From positions 4,433,001 through 4,497,000 of the forward strand of contig NZ_CP077095.1 of the NCBI RefSeq assembly GCF_014268885.2: a stretch of DNA of 64,000 nt, read 5' to 3'. Under the pieces are notes generated by a model. That model ran no database searches. It saw only the letters and a list, made by a program, of their open reading frames with translations, and was not told the origin of the DNA. Of the stretch, positions 31,701-42,360 are shown one piece after another. Position numbers and translations under genes: made by a program. Every line of letters starts with the position of its first letter. Positions within the stretch are counted from its first letter, which is position 1. This DNA comes from Pseudomonas xantholysinigenes (GTDB taxonomy: Bacteria > Pseudomonadota > Gammaproteobacteria > Pseudomonadales > Pseudomonadaceae).

Positions 31701-32171
31701 TCAACGCCCCTGCTGGAATGCGCGCAAGCCCTTGAACGCCTGCTGGCGCACCTTGTTCTGCAACATCGGCGACCAGCCCAGCAGCACCCCGGGCATGCCC
31801 AGGGCCTGGCGTGCCCAGCGCCACAGGTCGAAGCTGTCGTCATGCTGGCAGATCAAGCCGTCGCGAATCACGAAGCGTGCCTGGATATCGTTGACCACCA
31901 CTCGGCCAGTCTGGCTGAACAGGTAGGTTGCCACCCAGTGCGCGCCGCCGCCGCGCTCATCGCTGCGAACGCTGTCGAAGGTCAGGCTGAAGTCCTTGGC
32001 CCGCTGGGTGAGCATGCGCCACATGTCACCCGCGTCCTGGCCACGCAATGTGCCGAACACCGGATCGCTGAAGCTGATGTCGGCGCTGTAGCAGGCCACC
32101 ATGGCCTCGGCATCCAGGCGCTGGAAGGCCTGGTAGAAACGGCTGATCAGGGCGCTGTTGGCATCACTCAT
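31701..32171 (-). CDS. NTF2-like / SnoaL-fold protein
   Basis: 156 residues from the ATG at 32171, preceded by agga seven bases upstream; a GTG at 32186 would add five residues. The pattern [33 protein letters not shown] (shown by residues about 8-20 and 28-40) is the classic start of the cone-shaped NTF2/SnoaL fold, in which small ligands or enzyme sites sit. The C-terminus [17 protein letters not shown] is conserved among pseudomonads. No catalytic residues could be assigned, so the function is unknown. Confidence 0.78.
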   Translation of the reverse strand: MSDANSALISRFYQAFQRLDAEAMVACYSADISFSDPVFGTLRGQDAGDMWRMLTQRAKDFSLTFDSVRSDERGGGAHWVATYLFSQTGRVVVNDIQARFVIRDGLICQHDDSFDLWRWARQALGMPGVLLGWSPMLQNKVRQQAFKGLRAFQQGR

Positions 32172-32265
32172 GGGCTGTTCCTGCACAAGTCGGAACTCGC
32201 AAGATACTGCCTGGCCGGCCGCCGCACCATGCCCATTCGCGTCATGAATGACCAGCGTGGGGCTG

Positions 32266-33546
32266 TCAGATCCGCTCGCTGCTCACCTGCACATGCAGCG
32301 AACGCCCCGCGCCCAGGCCAAAGAAGATGGCGCCAACACCCAGCACTGCGAAAATCCAGCCCACGGCCGCCCAGCCACCGGTCAGGTCGTGCACCAGGCC
32401 CACGGCGAACGGCCCCATGGATGCCAGGGTGTAACCGACGCCCTGGGCCATGCTCGACAGGTTGGCGGCGACATGGGCGTCCTTGGAGCGCAGCACGATC
32501 AGGGTCAACGCCAGGGCAAAGGTGCCGCCCTGCCCCAGCCCGAGCAGGATCGCCCAGCCCCACAGCCCATCGAGCGGCGCATACAGGCAGCCGAACAATC
32601 CGCCCAGGGTCACCAGCATCACCAGTACGATCGCCAGGCGCTGGTCCTTGCCGCGTGTCGCCAGCCAAGGCGCGCTCAACGCGCTGACCAGTTGCACGAT
32701 CACCGAGCCCGACAGTACCAGCCCCGCCTCGGTGGGGCTCAGGCCACGGCCGATCAGGATCGATGGCAGCCAGCCGAACACGATATAGGCCAGCGACGAC
32801 TGCAGCCCCATGTATAGGGTGACCTGCCAGGCCAGTGGATCGCGCCACAAGCCACGCACGCGGTAGGCCACCTTGTGCTGCCCGTGCCCCTGACGAGCCT
32901 GGGGCAGCCAGACCAGCATCGCCAACAACGCCGGCAGCAGCCAGAACCCCAGGCCGATGGCCCAGCTGTCGTCGAAGTGCCGGGTCAAGGGCACCGTGGC
33001 CCCGGCGGCCATTGCCGCGCCCAGGCAAAGCGCCATGGTGTAGACCCCGGTCAGGGTGCCGGCGTGTTGCGGGAAGTCGCGCTTGACGATCCCCGGCAGC
33101 AGTACGCCAATGATGCCGATACTGGCACCGGCCATCAGGCTGCCGAGAAACACCCCGGCGCTCCCCAGCGCGCTGCGCACCAGGATGCCCAGGGCCAGGG
33201 TCAGCAGGATGCCGAGAATCACCCGCTCGCTGCCAAACCGACGCGCCAGGATCGGCGCCAGGGGCGCGAAGAGCCCCAGGCACAATACTGGCAATGTGGT
33301 CAGCAGACCTGCTTGCGAGGCATTCAGGCCAAGGCCCTCGGAAACCTGGCCGAGCACTGGGGCCATGCTCGACAGTGCCGGGCGCAGGTTCAGCGCCACC
33401 AGCACCAGCCCCAGCAGCAGCAACCAAGGCCGGCGTAGCAGTACCGGCTGTTGCTGGACCTGCTCGTCGTCGGCTTCGGCGTCGATCAGCAGTTCTTCGA
33501 GTTCCGCCTCACGTGGGGCGGTGTCGTAGTTCGATTGTTCGGCCAT
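32266..33546 (-). CDS. MFS transporter, CynX/NimT-like
   Basis: 426 residues with about 12 membrane helices after an acidic cytosolic N-terminus (EAELEELLIDAEADDEQVQQ). The segments LNLRPALSSMAPVLGQVSEG and GLTTLP-type (LLTTLPVLCLGLFAPLAP) match the cyanate/nitroimidazole (CynX/NimT) branch of the major facilitator superfamily. Substrates of this branch are mostly small organic anions or drugs and cannot be predicted here. It is 13 bp from a GntR-type regulator on the same strand, likely co-transcribed and regulated by it. Confidence 0.85.
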   Translation of the reverse strand: MAEQSNYDTAPREAELEELLIDAEADDEQVQQQPVLLRRPWLLLLGLVLVALNLRPALSSMAPVLGQVSEGLGLNASQAGLLTTLPVLCLGLFAPLAPILARRFGSERVILGILLTLALGILVRSALGSAGVFLGSLMAGASIGIIGVLLPGIVKRDFPQHAGTLTGVYTMALCLGAAMAAGATVPLTRHFDDSWAIGLGFWLLPALLAMLVWLPQARQGHGQHKVAYRVRGLWRDPLAWQVTLYMGLQSSLAYIVFGWLPSILIGRGLSPTEAGLVLSGSVIVQLVSALSAPWLATRGKDQRLAIVLVMLVTLGGLFGCLYAPLDGLWGWAILLGLGQGGTFALALTLIVLRSKDAHVAANLSSMAQGVGYTLASMGPFAVGLVHDLTGGWAAVGWIFAVLGVGAIFFGLGAGRSLHVQVSSERI

Positions 33547-33559
33547 GGCTCGCTCGTTG

Positions 33560-34207
33560 TCAGGATTCGATGAGGGTCCGGCTCAGGTGCTTGGCCCGTT
33601 GCGGATCGCGTTGCTCTAGGGCGTCGAGGATCTGCCCGTGCAGATCGAACACGACCTGGCAGCGAGGCACGGTGGTCATGTTGTGCTGCAGGGCCGCGCC
33701 GACCACGCTGGAGAAGTAGCGGTACAACTCGCTCAGGGCGGGGTTGTGGGCGGCGTCCACCAGGCGCTGGTGGAAGACCAGGTCGCATGCGACGTAGGTA
33801 TCCACATCGCCATGGAAGTGCTGCTCGCTATGGTGCAGGGCCTCGCGCAGGGCCTGGAGGTCGGCTTCGGTACGGCGCAGTGCCGCCAGGCCGATGGCCT
33901 CTGCCTCGAGGATATGGCGGGTTTCGCGGGCGTGTTCGACGGCGCAGCGGGACATGGCTTGCACCGCCTGCAATGGGTCCACGGCGGTGCGCAGGTAACT
34001 GCCGTCGCCCTGGCGGATCTCCACCAGGCCGCTGAAGGCCAGGACGCGCATGGCCTCGCGGACGGTGTTGCGGCTGATGCCCAGGTCGCTGGCCAGCTCA
34101 GGTTCGGTGGGCAGGCGCTGGCCTACCGACCAGGCGCCTTCGGCGATGCGGGCGCGGAGCTGGTCTACGGCTTGTTCTACCAGGGAGCGCTTGATGAGCG
34201 GGGTCAT
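33560..34207 (-). CDS. GntR-family (FadR subfamily) transcriptional regulator
   Basis: 215 residues. An N-terminal winged helix-turn-helix (LVEQAVDQLRARIAEGAWSV; then GISRNTVREAMRVLAFSGLV, near residues 46-65) is followed by an all-helical FCD effector domain (about 85-210). Metal-site histidines of FCD proteins may include those in VACDLVFHQRLVDAAHNP near 140. It probably represses the MFS gene beginning 13 bp downstream and senses an organic acid. The ligand is unknown. Confidence 0.9.
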   Translation of the reverse strand: MTPLIKRSLVEQAVDQLRARIAEGAWSVGQRLPTEPELASDLGISRNTVREAMRVLAFSGLVEIRQGDGSYLRTAVDPLQAVQAMSRCAVEHARETRHILEAEAIGLAALRRTEADLQALREALHHSEQHFHGDVDTYVACDLVFHQRLVDAAHNPALSELYRYFSSVVGAALQHNMTTVPRCQVVFDLHGQILDALEQRDPQRAKHLSRTLIES

Positions 34208-34279
34208 TGGGGTTACGTCCAGTCATCGGATGAATTTTCTTGGGGAGGGAGGATAGCGGAGTGTTGGGGGGTGGGGCAA

Positions 34280-34308
34280 GGGTTCGGGTTCGGGTTCGGG
34301 TTCGGGTT
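34280..34308. repeat. GGTTCG hexanucleotide repeat
   Basis: About 4.5 tandem copies of ggttcg, 70 bp upstream of the GntR gene start and just outside the left arm of the large inverted repeat. Confidence 0.9.
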
Positions 34309-34317
34309 TTCTAGCGT

Positions 34318-34605
34318 GGGTTTTGATTTCTTTATGCGCATTCGTAGACGATGCCGACATTTAGTCACCTTTTCGCCCTTACGGCGACCTACTTTTGCAC
34401 GCGGGCAAAAGTAGGCAAAAACCGCTCGCTCCATTCATCCGGCCCCTGCGCTTCGCTTCGGGGTCCCCTCGCTCCGTTCTTGCTCCCGGGAGGACCGCGT
34501 TGAACGCCCCATCCTGGGGCGCAGCGCTTGACGGGCATCCATGCCCGTCACCTCCCTACGCAAGAACTCCGCTCGGCCTCCTGAAGTCGCAATTGATGGC
34601 GCCTG
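34318..34605. repeat. Large inverted repeat, left arm
   Basis: This 288-bp segment is an imperfect reverse complement of 34871-35163. Matching blocks include tttatgcgcatt with aatgcgcataaa at the outer end, cgctccattcatccggccc with gggccggatgaatggagcg, tgctcccgggaggaccgcg with cgcggtcctcccgggagca, tgacgggcatccatgcccgtca read the other way, and ggcctcctgaagtcgc with gcgacttcaggaggcc at the inner end. No credible gene lies in it. Confidence 0.85.
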
Positions 34606-34623
34606 AACTATTGCGCGCTTAGA

Positions 34624-34686
34624 AGCAAGAGCAAGAGCAAGAGCAAGAGCAAGAGCAAGAGCAAGAGCAAGAGCAAGAGCAAGAGC
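34624..34686. repeat. AGCAAG hexanucleotide microsatellite
   Basis: About 10.5 perfect tandem copies of agcaag (63 bp) in the spacer of the large inverted repeat. Pure hexamer runs of this length are prone to slippage, so copy number probably varies between isolates. Confidence 0.95.
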
Positions 34687-34734
34687 AGAAGTTTTAAATT
34701 GATTTCTGGCAGTTGTTTAAATATTGACTGCTCC

Positions 34735-34830
34735 GGCCCTTTCGCGGGTAAACCCGCTCCCACAGGGTTATGTATATTTTCAACTTCCACCACTCTCCTG
34801 TGGGAGCGGGCTTGCCCGCGAAAGGGCCCT
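34735..34830. repeat. REP pair inside the inverted-repeat spacer
   Basis: gccctttcgcgggtaaaccc and the inverted gggcttgcccgcgaaagggc, about 35 bp apart, in the middle of the spacer of the large inverted repeat. Confidence 0.9.
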
Positions 34831-34870
34831 GGAGATCACAGATATGCAACTAGCGACAGCTGCGCCAGTG

Positions 34871-35163
34871 CAGGCGCCGCCCCTAACTTCGCGACTTCAG
34901 GAGGCCGAACGCAGGCCTTGCGGAGGGAGGTGACGGGCATGGATGCCCGTCAAGCGCTGGGGCCCAGGATGGGCCCTACAGCGCGGTCCTCCCGGGAGCA
35001 AGGCCGGAGTGAGGGAACCCGGAGCGAAGCGTAGGGCCGGATGAATGGAGCGAGGATTTTTTGGTGACTTTTTGATCCTTCAAAAAGTTACCCGCCGTAA
35101 GGGCGGAAAGGTGACTATGTGTCGACATCGCAAATGAATGCGCATAAAACTCTCAAAACCACC
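34871..35163. repeat. Large inverted repeat, right arm
   Basis: Imperfect reverse complement of 34318-34605. It contains its own nested hairpins, for example gacgggcatggatgcccgtc (34932-34951) and ggtgactttttgatccttca / ttgaaggatcaaaaagtcac-like symmetry near 35062-35090. The segment near gaatggagcgaggatttttt looks like a dispersed Pseudomonas intergenic repeat I have seen in other genomes, but I cannot name it with certainty. Confidence 0.85.
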
Positions 35164-35188
35164 CAACAACAACAACAACAACAACAAG
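35164..35188. repeat. AAC trinucleotide repeat
   Basis: About eight copies of aac directly at the outer edge of the right arm, 60 bp downstream of hisC. The remaining bases up to 35246 hold no recognisable signal. Confidence 0.9.
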
Positions 35189-35246
35189 GGGTGAATCAGA
35201 AGTCAGTACAACCACTTCCAATCCACCCCCAGTCACCCCCCTGAAA

Positions 35247-36296
35247 TCAATTCAAAGCATCAAGCAAAGCCTGGTTCATCTCCGGCGTCCCAACGGTAAT
35301 CCTCAGGAACTGCGCAATCCGCTCCTGCTTGAAGTGCCGAACAATCACCCCCTGCTCACGAAGCCGCGCCGCGATCCCCGCAGCATCCTCCCCGGGATGC
35401 CGGGCAAAGATGAAGTTCGCCGCCGAAGGCAACACCTCGAACCCACGCGCCAGCAACTCGGCAACCAACACCTCCCGGCTGTCGATAACCTTACGGCAGG
35501 TCTCAGCGAAATACTCCCGGTCATCGAACGCCGCCGCCGCCCCGACAATCGCCATGCGATCCAACGGGTAGGAGTTGAAGCTGTTCTTGATCCGCTCCAA
35601 CGCCTCGATCAGGTCAGGATGCCCAACCGCCAGGCCAACCCTGAGCCCCGCCAGCGAACGCGACTTGGACAAAGTCTGGGTCACCAGCAGGTTGTCATAG
35701 CTATCCACCAGGCTGATGGCCGTCTCGCCGCCGAAATCGATGTAGGCCTCATCGACCACCACCACCGAATCCCGGTTGGCCTGCAACAACTGCTCGACTG
35801 CTTCCAGCGGCAACAGGCAGCCGGTCGGCGCATTAGGGTTGGGGAAGATGATCCCGGCATTGGGCTTGCCGTAGTCCGAAACCCGAATCTGGAACTGCTC
35901 ATCCAGCGCCACCTGCTCGAACGCAATGCCATACAGGCCGCAATACACCGGGTAGAAGCTGTAGCTGATGTCCGGGAACAACAGCGGCCCACGGTCATGC
36001 TGGAACAGACCGTGGAAGATATGCGCCAACACCTCATCCGAGCCGTTGCCAACGAACACCTGCGCCGACGTCACGCCGTAATACTCGGCCACCGCCTGCT
36101 TGAGCCGATCACCGTTCGGGTCCGGGTACAACCGCAGGTTGTCGTTGAGCTCGCCACGCATGGCCTCCAGCGCCTTGGGCGACGGACCATAGGGGTTCTC
36201 GTTGGTGTTCAGCTTGACCAGCCGCGCCAGCTTGGGCTGCTCGCCCGGCACGTAAGGCACCAGGTCCTTGACGAAGGGACTCCAGAAACGACTCAT
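35247..36296 (-). CDS. hisC: Histidinol-phosphate aminotransferase
   Basis: 349 residues, PLP-dependent class II aminotransferase, converting imidazole-acetol phosphate and glutamate to histidinol phosphate. The start [11 protein letters not shown] and [14 protein letters not shown] are typical. The PLP lysine lies in [16 protein letters not shown] (near residue 210) and the phosphate-binding Arg in [11 protein letters not shown] near the end. Its start is 2 bp after the hisD stop, so hisG-hisD-hisC form one transcription unit. Confidence 0.95.
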   Translation of the reverse strand: MSRFWSPFVKDLVPYVPGEQPKLARLVKLNTNENPYGPSPKALEAMRGELNDNLRLYPDPNGDRLKQAVAEYYGVTSAQVFVGNGSDEVLAHIFHGLFQHDRGPLLFPDISYSFYPVYCGLYGIAFEQVALDEQFQIRVSDYGKPNAGIIFPNPNAPTGCLLPLEAVEQLLQANRDSVVVVDEAYIDFGGETAISLVDSYDNLLVTQTLSKSRSLAGLRVGLAVGHPDLIEALERIKNSFNSYPLDRMAIVGAAAAFDDREYFAETCRKVIDSREVLVAELLARGFEVLPSAANFIFARHPGEDAAGIAARLREQGVIVRHFKQERIAQFLRITVGTPEMNQALLDALN

Positions 36297-36298
36297 GC

Positions 36299-37621
36299 TC
36301 AGTTCCCCTTCTCGTTGAGGATGCGGTATTCGGCGCTGCGCGCGTGGGCGGTCAGCGATTCGCCCCGGGCCAGCACCGAAGCGGTGTGACCCAGCTCGGA
36401 CGCGCCCTGCTCGGAGCAGAAAATGATCGACGAACGCTTCTGGAAGTCATACACGCCCAACGGCGAAGAGAAGCGCGCGGTGCCGGAAGTCGGCAGCACG
36501 TGGTTGGGGCCAGCGCAGTAGTCTCCCAGCGCCTCGCTGGTGTGGCGGCCCATGAAGATCGCGCCAGCGTGGCGGATCTGCGGCAGCCAGGCCTGCGGGT
36601 CAGCCACCGACAGCTCCAGGTGCTCGGGGGCGATGCGGTTGGCCACCTCGATGGCCTGCTGCATGTCACGCACCTGGATCAGCGCGCCGCGGCCGTTGAT
36701 CGATTTCTCGATGATCTCGGCACGCTCCATGGTCGGCAGCAGTTTGTCGATGCTGGCGGCCACACGATCAAGAAACTCGGCATCCGGGCTGACCAGAATC
36801 GCCTGGGCGTCTTCGTCGTGCTCGGCTTGGGAGAACAGGTCCATGGCGATCCAGTCCGGATCGGTCTGGCCGTCGCAGACCACCAGGATCTCCGAAGGGC
36901 CGGCGATCATGTCGATGCCGACCTGGCCGAACACATGGCGCTTGGCGGTAGCCACGTAGATGTTGCCCGGGCCGACGATCTTGTCCACCTGCGGCACGCT
37001 TTCGGTGCCGTAGGCCAAGGCCGCGACCGCCTGGGCGCCACCGATGGTGAACACCCGGTCGACACCGGCGATGCAGGCGGCAGCCAGCACCAGTTCGTTG
37101 ACCTCGCCACGCGGGGTCGGCACCACCATCACCACCTCGGCCACGCCAGCCACCTTCGCCGGAATCGCGTTCATCAGCACCGACGAGGGGTACGACGCCT
37201 TGCCACCCGGCACGTACAGGCCGGCGCGATCAAGCGGAGTGACCTTCTGGCCGAGCACGGTGCCGTCGGCCTCGGTGTACTGCCAGGAGTCCTGCTTCTG
37301 CCGCTCGTGGTAGATGCGAACGCGATTGGCGGCTTTTTCCAGGGCTTCGCGCTGCACCGGGGTGATGCGGGTCAGGGCCAGTTCCAGGCGCGCGCGATCC
37401 AGGATCAGATCATTGATCGATGCGGCATCGACACCGTCGAAACGTTGGGTGAATTCCACCAGCGCCGCATCGCCGCGCTCACGCACGGCCTTGATGATGT
37501 CGAGTACGCGCTGGTTGACCGCGTCATCGGACACACTTTCCCAGCTCAGCAGATGATCCAGATGTCGGGCGAAATCCTGGTCAGCGGCGTTGAGACGGGC
37601 AATTGCAGTGGACACGGTCAT
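36299..37621 (-). CDS. hisD: Histidinol dehydrogenase
   Basis: 440 residues. A zinc enzyme that oxidises histidinol to histidine in two NAD-dependent steps. Family blocks are [20 protein letters not shown] (around 136-155), [28 protein letters not shown], and [11 protein letters not shown] with the catalytic/zinc glutamate and histidine. The C-terminal [20 protein letters not shown] is also present. It lies between hisG and hisC. Confidence 0.97.
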   Translation of the reverse strand: MTVSTAIARLNAADQDFARHLDHLLSWESVSDDAVNQRVLDIIKAVRERGDAALVEFTQRFDGVDAASINDLILDRARLELALTRITPVQREALEKAANRVRIYHERQKQDSWQYTEADGTVLGQKVTPLDRAGLYVPGGKASYPSSVLMNAIPAKVAGVAEVVMVVPTPRGEVNELVLAAACIAGVDRVFTIGGAQAVAALAYGTESVPQVDKIVGPGNIYVATAKRHVFGQVGIDMIAGPSEILVVCDGQTDPDWIAMDLFSQAEHDEDAQAILVSPDAEFLDRVAASIDKLLPTMERAEIIEKSINGRGALIQVRDMQQAIEVANRIAPEHLELSVADPQAWLPQIRHAGAIFMGRHTSEALGDYCAGPNHVLPTSGTARFSSPLGVYDFQKRSSIIFCSEQGASELGHTASVLARGESLTAHARSAEYRILNEKGN

Positions 37622-37747
37622 GGCGAGGGCCTCGTTATTAGCGGATGTTCAGGCGCCCTAAAGCTACCACTCCATCCGCGCGGGCACCTGAGAAAGAAGG
37701 CTATGACGCGGATAGACGGGCGCGACAGCGGAGGTCGCGCGCAGAAG

Positions 37748-38383
37748 TCAGCCGCGGTGTCGCGATTCGACAGCGTTGCGCAGGGTGTCGATCAGATTCT
37801 GGATACGGGCGTGCTGCATCTTCATGGAGGCCTTGTTGACCACCAGGCGCGAGCTGATCGTGGCGATCAGTTCCTGTGGCTCGAGGCCATTGGCACGCAG
37901 GGTGTTGCCGGTGTCAACCACGTCGATGATCTTGTCGGCAAGGTTGATCAGCGGGGCCAGCTCCATGGAGCCGTACAGCTTGATGATGTCGACCTGGCGG
38001 CCCTGCTCGGCATAGTAGCGCTTGGCTACATTGACGAACTTGGTGGCCACCCGCAGGCGACCCTTGGGCTCAGGGGCGCCGGTGACGCCGGCTGTCATCA
38101 GCTTGCATTGGGCGATCTGCAGGTCCAGGGGCTCGTACAGGCCCTGGCCGCCGTATTCCATCAGCACGTCCTTGCCAGCCACCCCAAGGTCGGCGGCACC
38201 ATGCTCGACATAGGTCGGCACGTCGGTGGCACGCACGATGAGCAGGCGTACGTCGTCCTGCGTGGTGGGAATGATCAGCTTGCGGCTCTTGTCCGGATTC
38301 TCGGTCGGCACGATACCGGCTTCGGCCAGCAACGGCAGGGTATCGTCGAGAATGCGGCCCTTGGATAGCGCGATGGTCAACAT
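37748..38383 (-). CDS. hisG: ATP phosphoribosyltransferase, short (HisZ-dependent) form
   Basis: 211 residues from the ATG at 38383 ([19 protein letters not shown]). The upstream in-frame extension to 38536 overlaps murA and is not real. It is the first enzyme of histidine synthesis, joining ATP and PRPP. The short form lacks the C-terminal ACT-like regulatory domain and needs HisZ as partner; hisZ is not in this window. Conserved pieces are [13 protein letters not shown] and [20 protein letters not shown], the PRPP loop. Confidence 0.95.
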   Translation of the reverse strand: MLTIALSKGRILDDTLPLLAEAGIVPTENPDKSRKLIIPTTQDDVRLLIVRATDVPTYVEHGAADLGVAGKDVLMEYGGQGLYEPLDLQIAQCKLMTAGVTGAPEPKGRLRVATKFVNVAKRYYAEQGRQVDIIKLYGSMELAPLINLADKIIDVVDTGNTLRANGLEPQELIATISSRLVVNKASMKMQHARIQNLIDTLRNAVESRHRG

Positions 38384-38468
38384 TGGAACGTCGGTCCTTA
38401 AGCAGCTATAGCCAGCCGGGCACAGCCCGGCCGCATAAAATTCGGGGCGCGTCCCTGCGCCATGCAGA

Positions 38469-39997
<1,529 letters not shown>

Positions 39998-40041
39998 GCT
40001 CAACCTCGATCGGCGCCCAACGCGCGCGGGTCGGCCATCAT

Positions 40042-40098
40042 ACAAAAAAGCCCCTCGCCTGCGAAGCCCATGCGCGGGCTCGCTGACCGAGGGGCTTT
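40042..40098 (-). terminator. Terminator downstream of mlaB
   Basis: aaagcccctcg (40045-40055) and cgaggggcttt (40086-40096) form an 11-bp stem around a GC-rich loop with an inner hairpin. On the minus strand it ends in a T-run just after mlaB, so it should end the mla transcript before ibaG. Confidence 0.85.
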
Positions 40099-40115
40099 CA
40101 CCTTGGCCCAGGCCA

Positions 40116-40418
40116 TCAGCCTGCCAGTACTTCAGCGAGGTCGTAGACCTCGGCGATTTCCCGCATGTCGTCGGGGATCCCGCGCAGCTCCCAGGCCTTG
40201 CCAGCCGCCTGGGCATCACGCATGAACGCCAGCAGCAGCGACAGGCCGACACTGCTCGACTTGACCACCGCGGTGCAATCGAGCACCAGGCGCGACTCGC
40301 GGCTCGCGGCGATCAACGCCTTGCCCTGCTTGCGCAGGGCCGGGCCGCTGCGGTAGTCCAGCACGCCGGCCAGGGCGAGTATCCCCGGCTCGGCCATGCT
40401 CACGGCGGCGTCGCTCAT
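40116..40418 (-). CDS. mlaB: STAS-domain protein MlaB
   Basis: 100 residues forming one STAS domain. The segment LVLDCTAVVKSSSVGLSLLLAF (in part residues about 46-62) carries the conserved Asp and Ser of anti-anti-sigma-like folds. In the Mla system MlaB binds the ATPase MlaF and is needed for stable, active MlaFEDB complexes. Its ATG overlaps the mlaC stop. Last gene of mlaFEDCB. Confidence 0.9.
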   Translation of the reverse strand: MSDAAVSMAEPGILALAGVLDYRSGPALRKQGKALIAASRESRLVLDCTAVVKSSSVGLSLLLAFMRDAQAAGKAWELRGIPDDMREIAEVYDLAEVLAG

Positions 40419-41068
40419 TTGACTTCCTTATCCGGCGAGCTGTCGGCGGTGGCCTTGGCCTTCGCCACTTCGCCGGCCCAGCCGTCGATGGTCTTGTCCA
40501 GGTTGTTGCCGTTGCGCTGCATGGCATCCTGGAACTGGTCGCGGAACAGCTTGCCGATATTGATGCCGTTGACGATGACGTTGCGCACTTTCCACTGGCC
40601 ATCGAGCTTCTGCATGGTGTACTGCACCGGGTAGACCGCGCCGTTGTTGCCGGTGATCTTCATGCCGACGCTGGTGCGGTCGCCGTCCTCGGCGCGCGCC
40701 GGGTCGACGGTGATGCCCTGGTTGTTGTACTCCAGCAAGGCATTGCCATAGAACTGCATCAGGCTGCGCTTGAAGTTTTCCTGGAAGCGCTGCATCTGCT
40801 CAGGCGTCGCCTTGCGCGAGTACTTGACGGTCATGATGCTCTTGGAAATGCCATCGGCATCGACCACCGGCCCGAGGTTGTCGTTCAGGGCGTTGTAGAA
40901 CGCCTCGGGGTTGGCCTTGTACTGCGCCTTGTTGGCCTTCAGGTCGCTGAGCAACTGGGTGGTGGTGCCCTGGATCACGTCGCGGGCGGATTGCCCTGGC
41001 GCCGCCAGGGCCAGCAGGGGGAAGGCCGCCAGCAAGACCAGCAAGCCACGTCGCAGGATCGAAATCAT
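40415..41068 (-). CDS. mlaC: Periplasmic phospholipid-binding protein MlaC
   Basis: 217 residues with an N-terminal signal peptide (LVLLAAFPLLALAAPGQSA, cleavage probably near residue 23). The family pattern DVIQGTTTQLLSDLKANKAQ and YNALNDNLGPVVDADGI follows. It shuttles phospholipid through the periplasm between the outer-membrane MlaA complex and MlaFEDB. Third product of the conserved order mlaF-E-D-C-B. Confidence 0.93.
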   Translation of the reverse strand: MISILRRGLLVLLAAFPLLALAAPGQSARDVIQGTTTQLLSDLKANKAQYKANPEAFYNALNDNLGPVVDADGISKSIMTVKYSRKATPEQMQRFQENFKRSLMQFYGNALLEYNNQGITVDPARAEDGDRTSVGMKITGNNGAVYPVQYTMQKLDGQWKVRNVIVNGINIGKLFRDQFQDAMQRNGNNLDKTIDGWAGEVAKAKATADSSPDKEVK

Positions 41069-41077
41069 GGAAACTCC

Positions 41078-41563
41078 TTAGTTAGCCGGTTGCGCTTCTT
41101 TCGGTTCCTTGCCCACTGTATTGAGCAGGAACTTGCCAATCAGATCTTCCAGCACCAGCGCCGACTGGGTGTCGTGGATGGTGCTGCCATCCTTGAGCAC
41201 CGCGTCTTCACCGCCCACGCTGATGCCGATGTACTTCTCGCCCAGCAGGCCAGCGGTCAGGATCGAGGCCGTGGAGTCGGTCGGCAGGTTGTCGACGCTC
41301 TTGTCCAGTTGCAGCGTTACCCGACCAGTGTACGAATCACGGTCCAGATCGATGGCCGTGACCTTGCCGATGGTCACACCGGCCATGGTCACTTTAGCTC
41401 TGACCGTCAAACCGGCGATATTGTCGAAGTAGGCGTAAACTTTGTACGTGTCGCTGCTCGGGCTGGCCGACAGCCCGCTGACACGCAGGGCCAGCAGCAG
41501 CAGCGCCAGGATCCCGGCCAGGAGGAACAGGCCGACACCGATTTCCAGGGTGCGGTTTTGCAT
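41078..41563 (-). CDS. mlaD: MCE-domain protein MlaD
   Basis: 161 residues: a single N-terminal membrane helix (LEIGVGLFLLAGILALLLLAL) and one MCE domain (VYAYFDNIAGLTVRAKVTMA onward). It forms a periplasmic hexameric ring on MlaE that holds and passes phospholipids. The usual motif AGVTIGKVTAIDLD is intact. Its start overlaps the mlaE stop. Confidence 0.95.
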   Translation of the reverse strand: MQNRTLEIGVGLFLLAGILALLLLALRVSGLSASPSSDTYKVYAYFDNIAGLTVRAKVTMAGVTIGKVTAIDLDRDSYTGRVTLQLDKSVDNLPTDSTASILTAGLLGEKYIGISVGGEDAVLKDGSTIHDTQSALVLEDLIGKFLLNTVGKEPKEAQPAN

Positions 41564-42360
41564 CAGAAATCTCCAAACATCAAGGCGGTCAGAATAAAGT
41601 CCAGACCCAGGACTGCCAACGAGGCATAGACCACGGTCTTGGTGGTGGCACGGCTGATCCCCTCTGAGGTGGGCTCACAGTCATACCCCTGGAATACGGC
41701 GATCCAGGTCACGACGAAGGCGAACACCAGGCTCTTGATCAAGCCGTTGATCACGTCGTCGCTGAAAGAAACACTGTTCTGCATGTTGGCCCAGAACGAG
41801 CCCTCATAGACACCCAGCCAGTCCACGGCGACCCACGAACCACCCCAGATGCCGACCACACTGAAGATCAGCGCCAGCAGCGGCAGCGAGATGAAGCCGG
41901 CCCACAGGCGCGGGGCGACGATGTACTTGAGCGGGTCGACGCCGATCATCTCGAGGCTGGACAGCTGCTCGGTGGATTTCATGTTGCCGATCTCGGCGGT
42001 CAGCGCGGAACCCGCGCGCCCGGCGAACAGCAAGGCGGTAACCACCGGGCCCAGTTCGCGCAGCAGGGTCAGGGCGACCATTTGCCCCACGGCCTGCTCC
42101 GAGCCGTACTTGGTGAGAATGCTGTAGCCCTGCAGGGCCAGCACCATGCCGATGAACACACCGGACACGACGATGATCGCCAGCGACAGCACGCCGACCG
42201 AATACAGCTGCTTGACCAGCAACTGGAAGCTGCCGCCGATGCCGCCGCGACCAATCAGCGCGTGCCCGAGGAACAGGCAGGAGCGCCCCAGCACGGCCAG
42301 CACATCGATGGCCGAGCGGCCAAACAGGCGGATACGTTCGAGTAAGGATTTTCTGCGCAT
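41563..42360 (-). CDS. mlaE: Phospholipid ABC transporter permease MlaE
   Basis: 265 residues from the ATG at 42360; it overlaps the mlaF stop as tgatg. Five to six membrane helices follow an amphipathic N-terminus. The family blocks are [24 protein letters not shown] (partly quoted; about residues 88-107) and [20 protein letters not shown]. It is the permease of the Mla asymmetry system in the inner membrane. Confidence 0.95.
   Translation of the reverse strand: MRRKSLLERIRLFGRSAIDVLAVLGRSCLFLGHALIGRGGIGGSFQLLVKQLYSVGVLSLAIIVVSGVFIGMVLALQGYSILTKYGSEQAVGQMVALTLLRELGPVVTALLFAGRAGSALTAEIGNMKSTEQLSSLEMIGVDPLKYIVAPRLWAGFISLPLLALIFSVVGIWGGSWVAVDWLGVYEGSFWANMQNSVSFSDDVINGLIKSLVFAFVVTWIAVFQGYDCEPTSEGISRATTKTVVYASLAVLGLDFILTALMFGDF

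Noticed and set aside
34395..35034. Several short open frames (60-110 codons) in the inverted repeat region
   Set aside because: They overlap repeat arms, microsatellite and REPs, have no good ribosome-binding site and no conserved motif.
36344..38368. 674-residue plus-strand open frame through hisD and hisG
   Set aside because: It crosses two real minus-strand genes and their gap, and its sequence is rich in His, Arg, Gln and Gly as expected from antisense reading.
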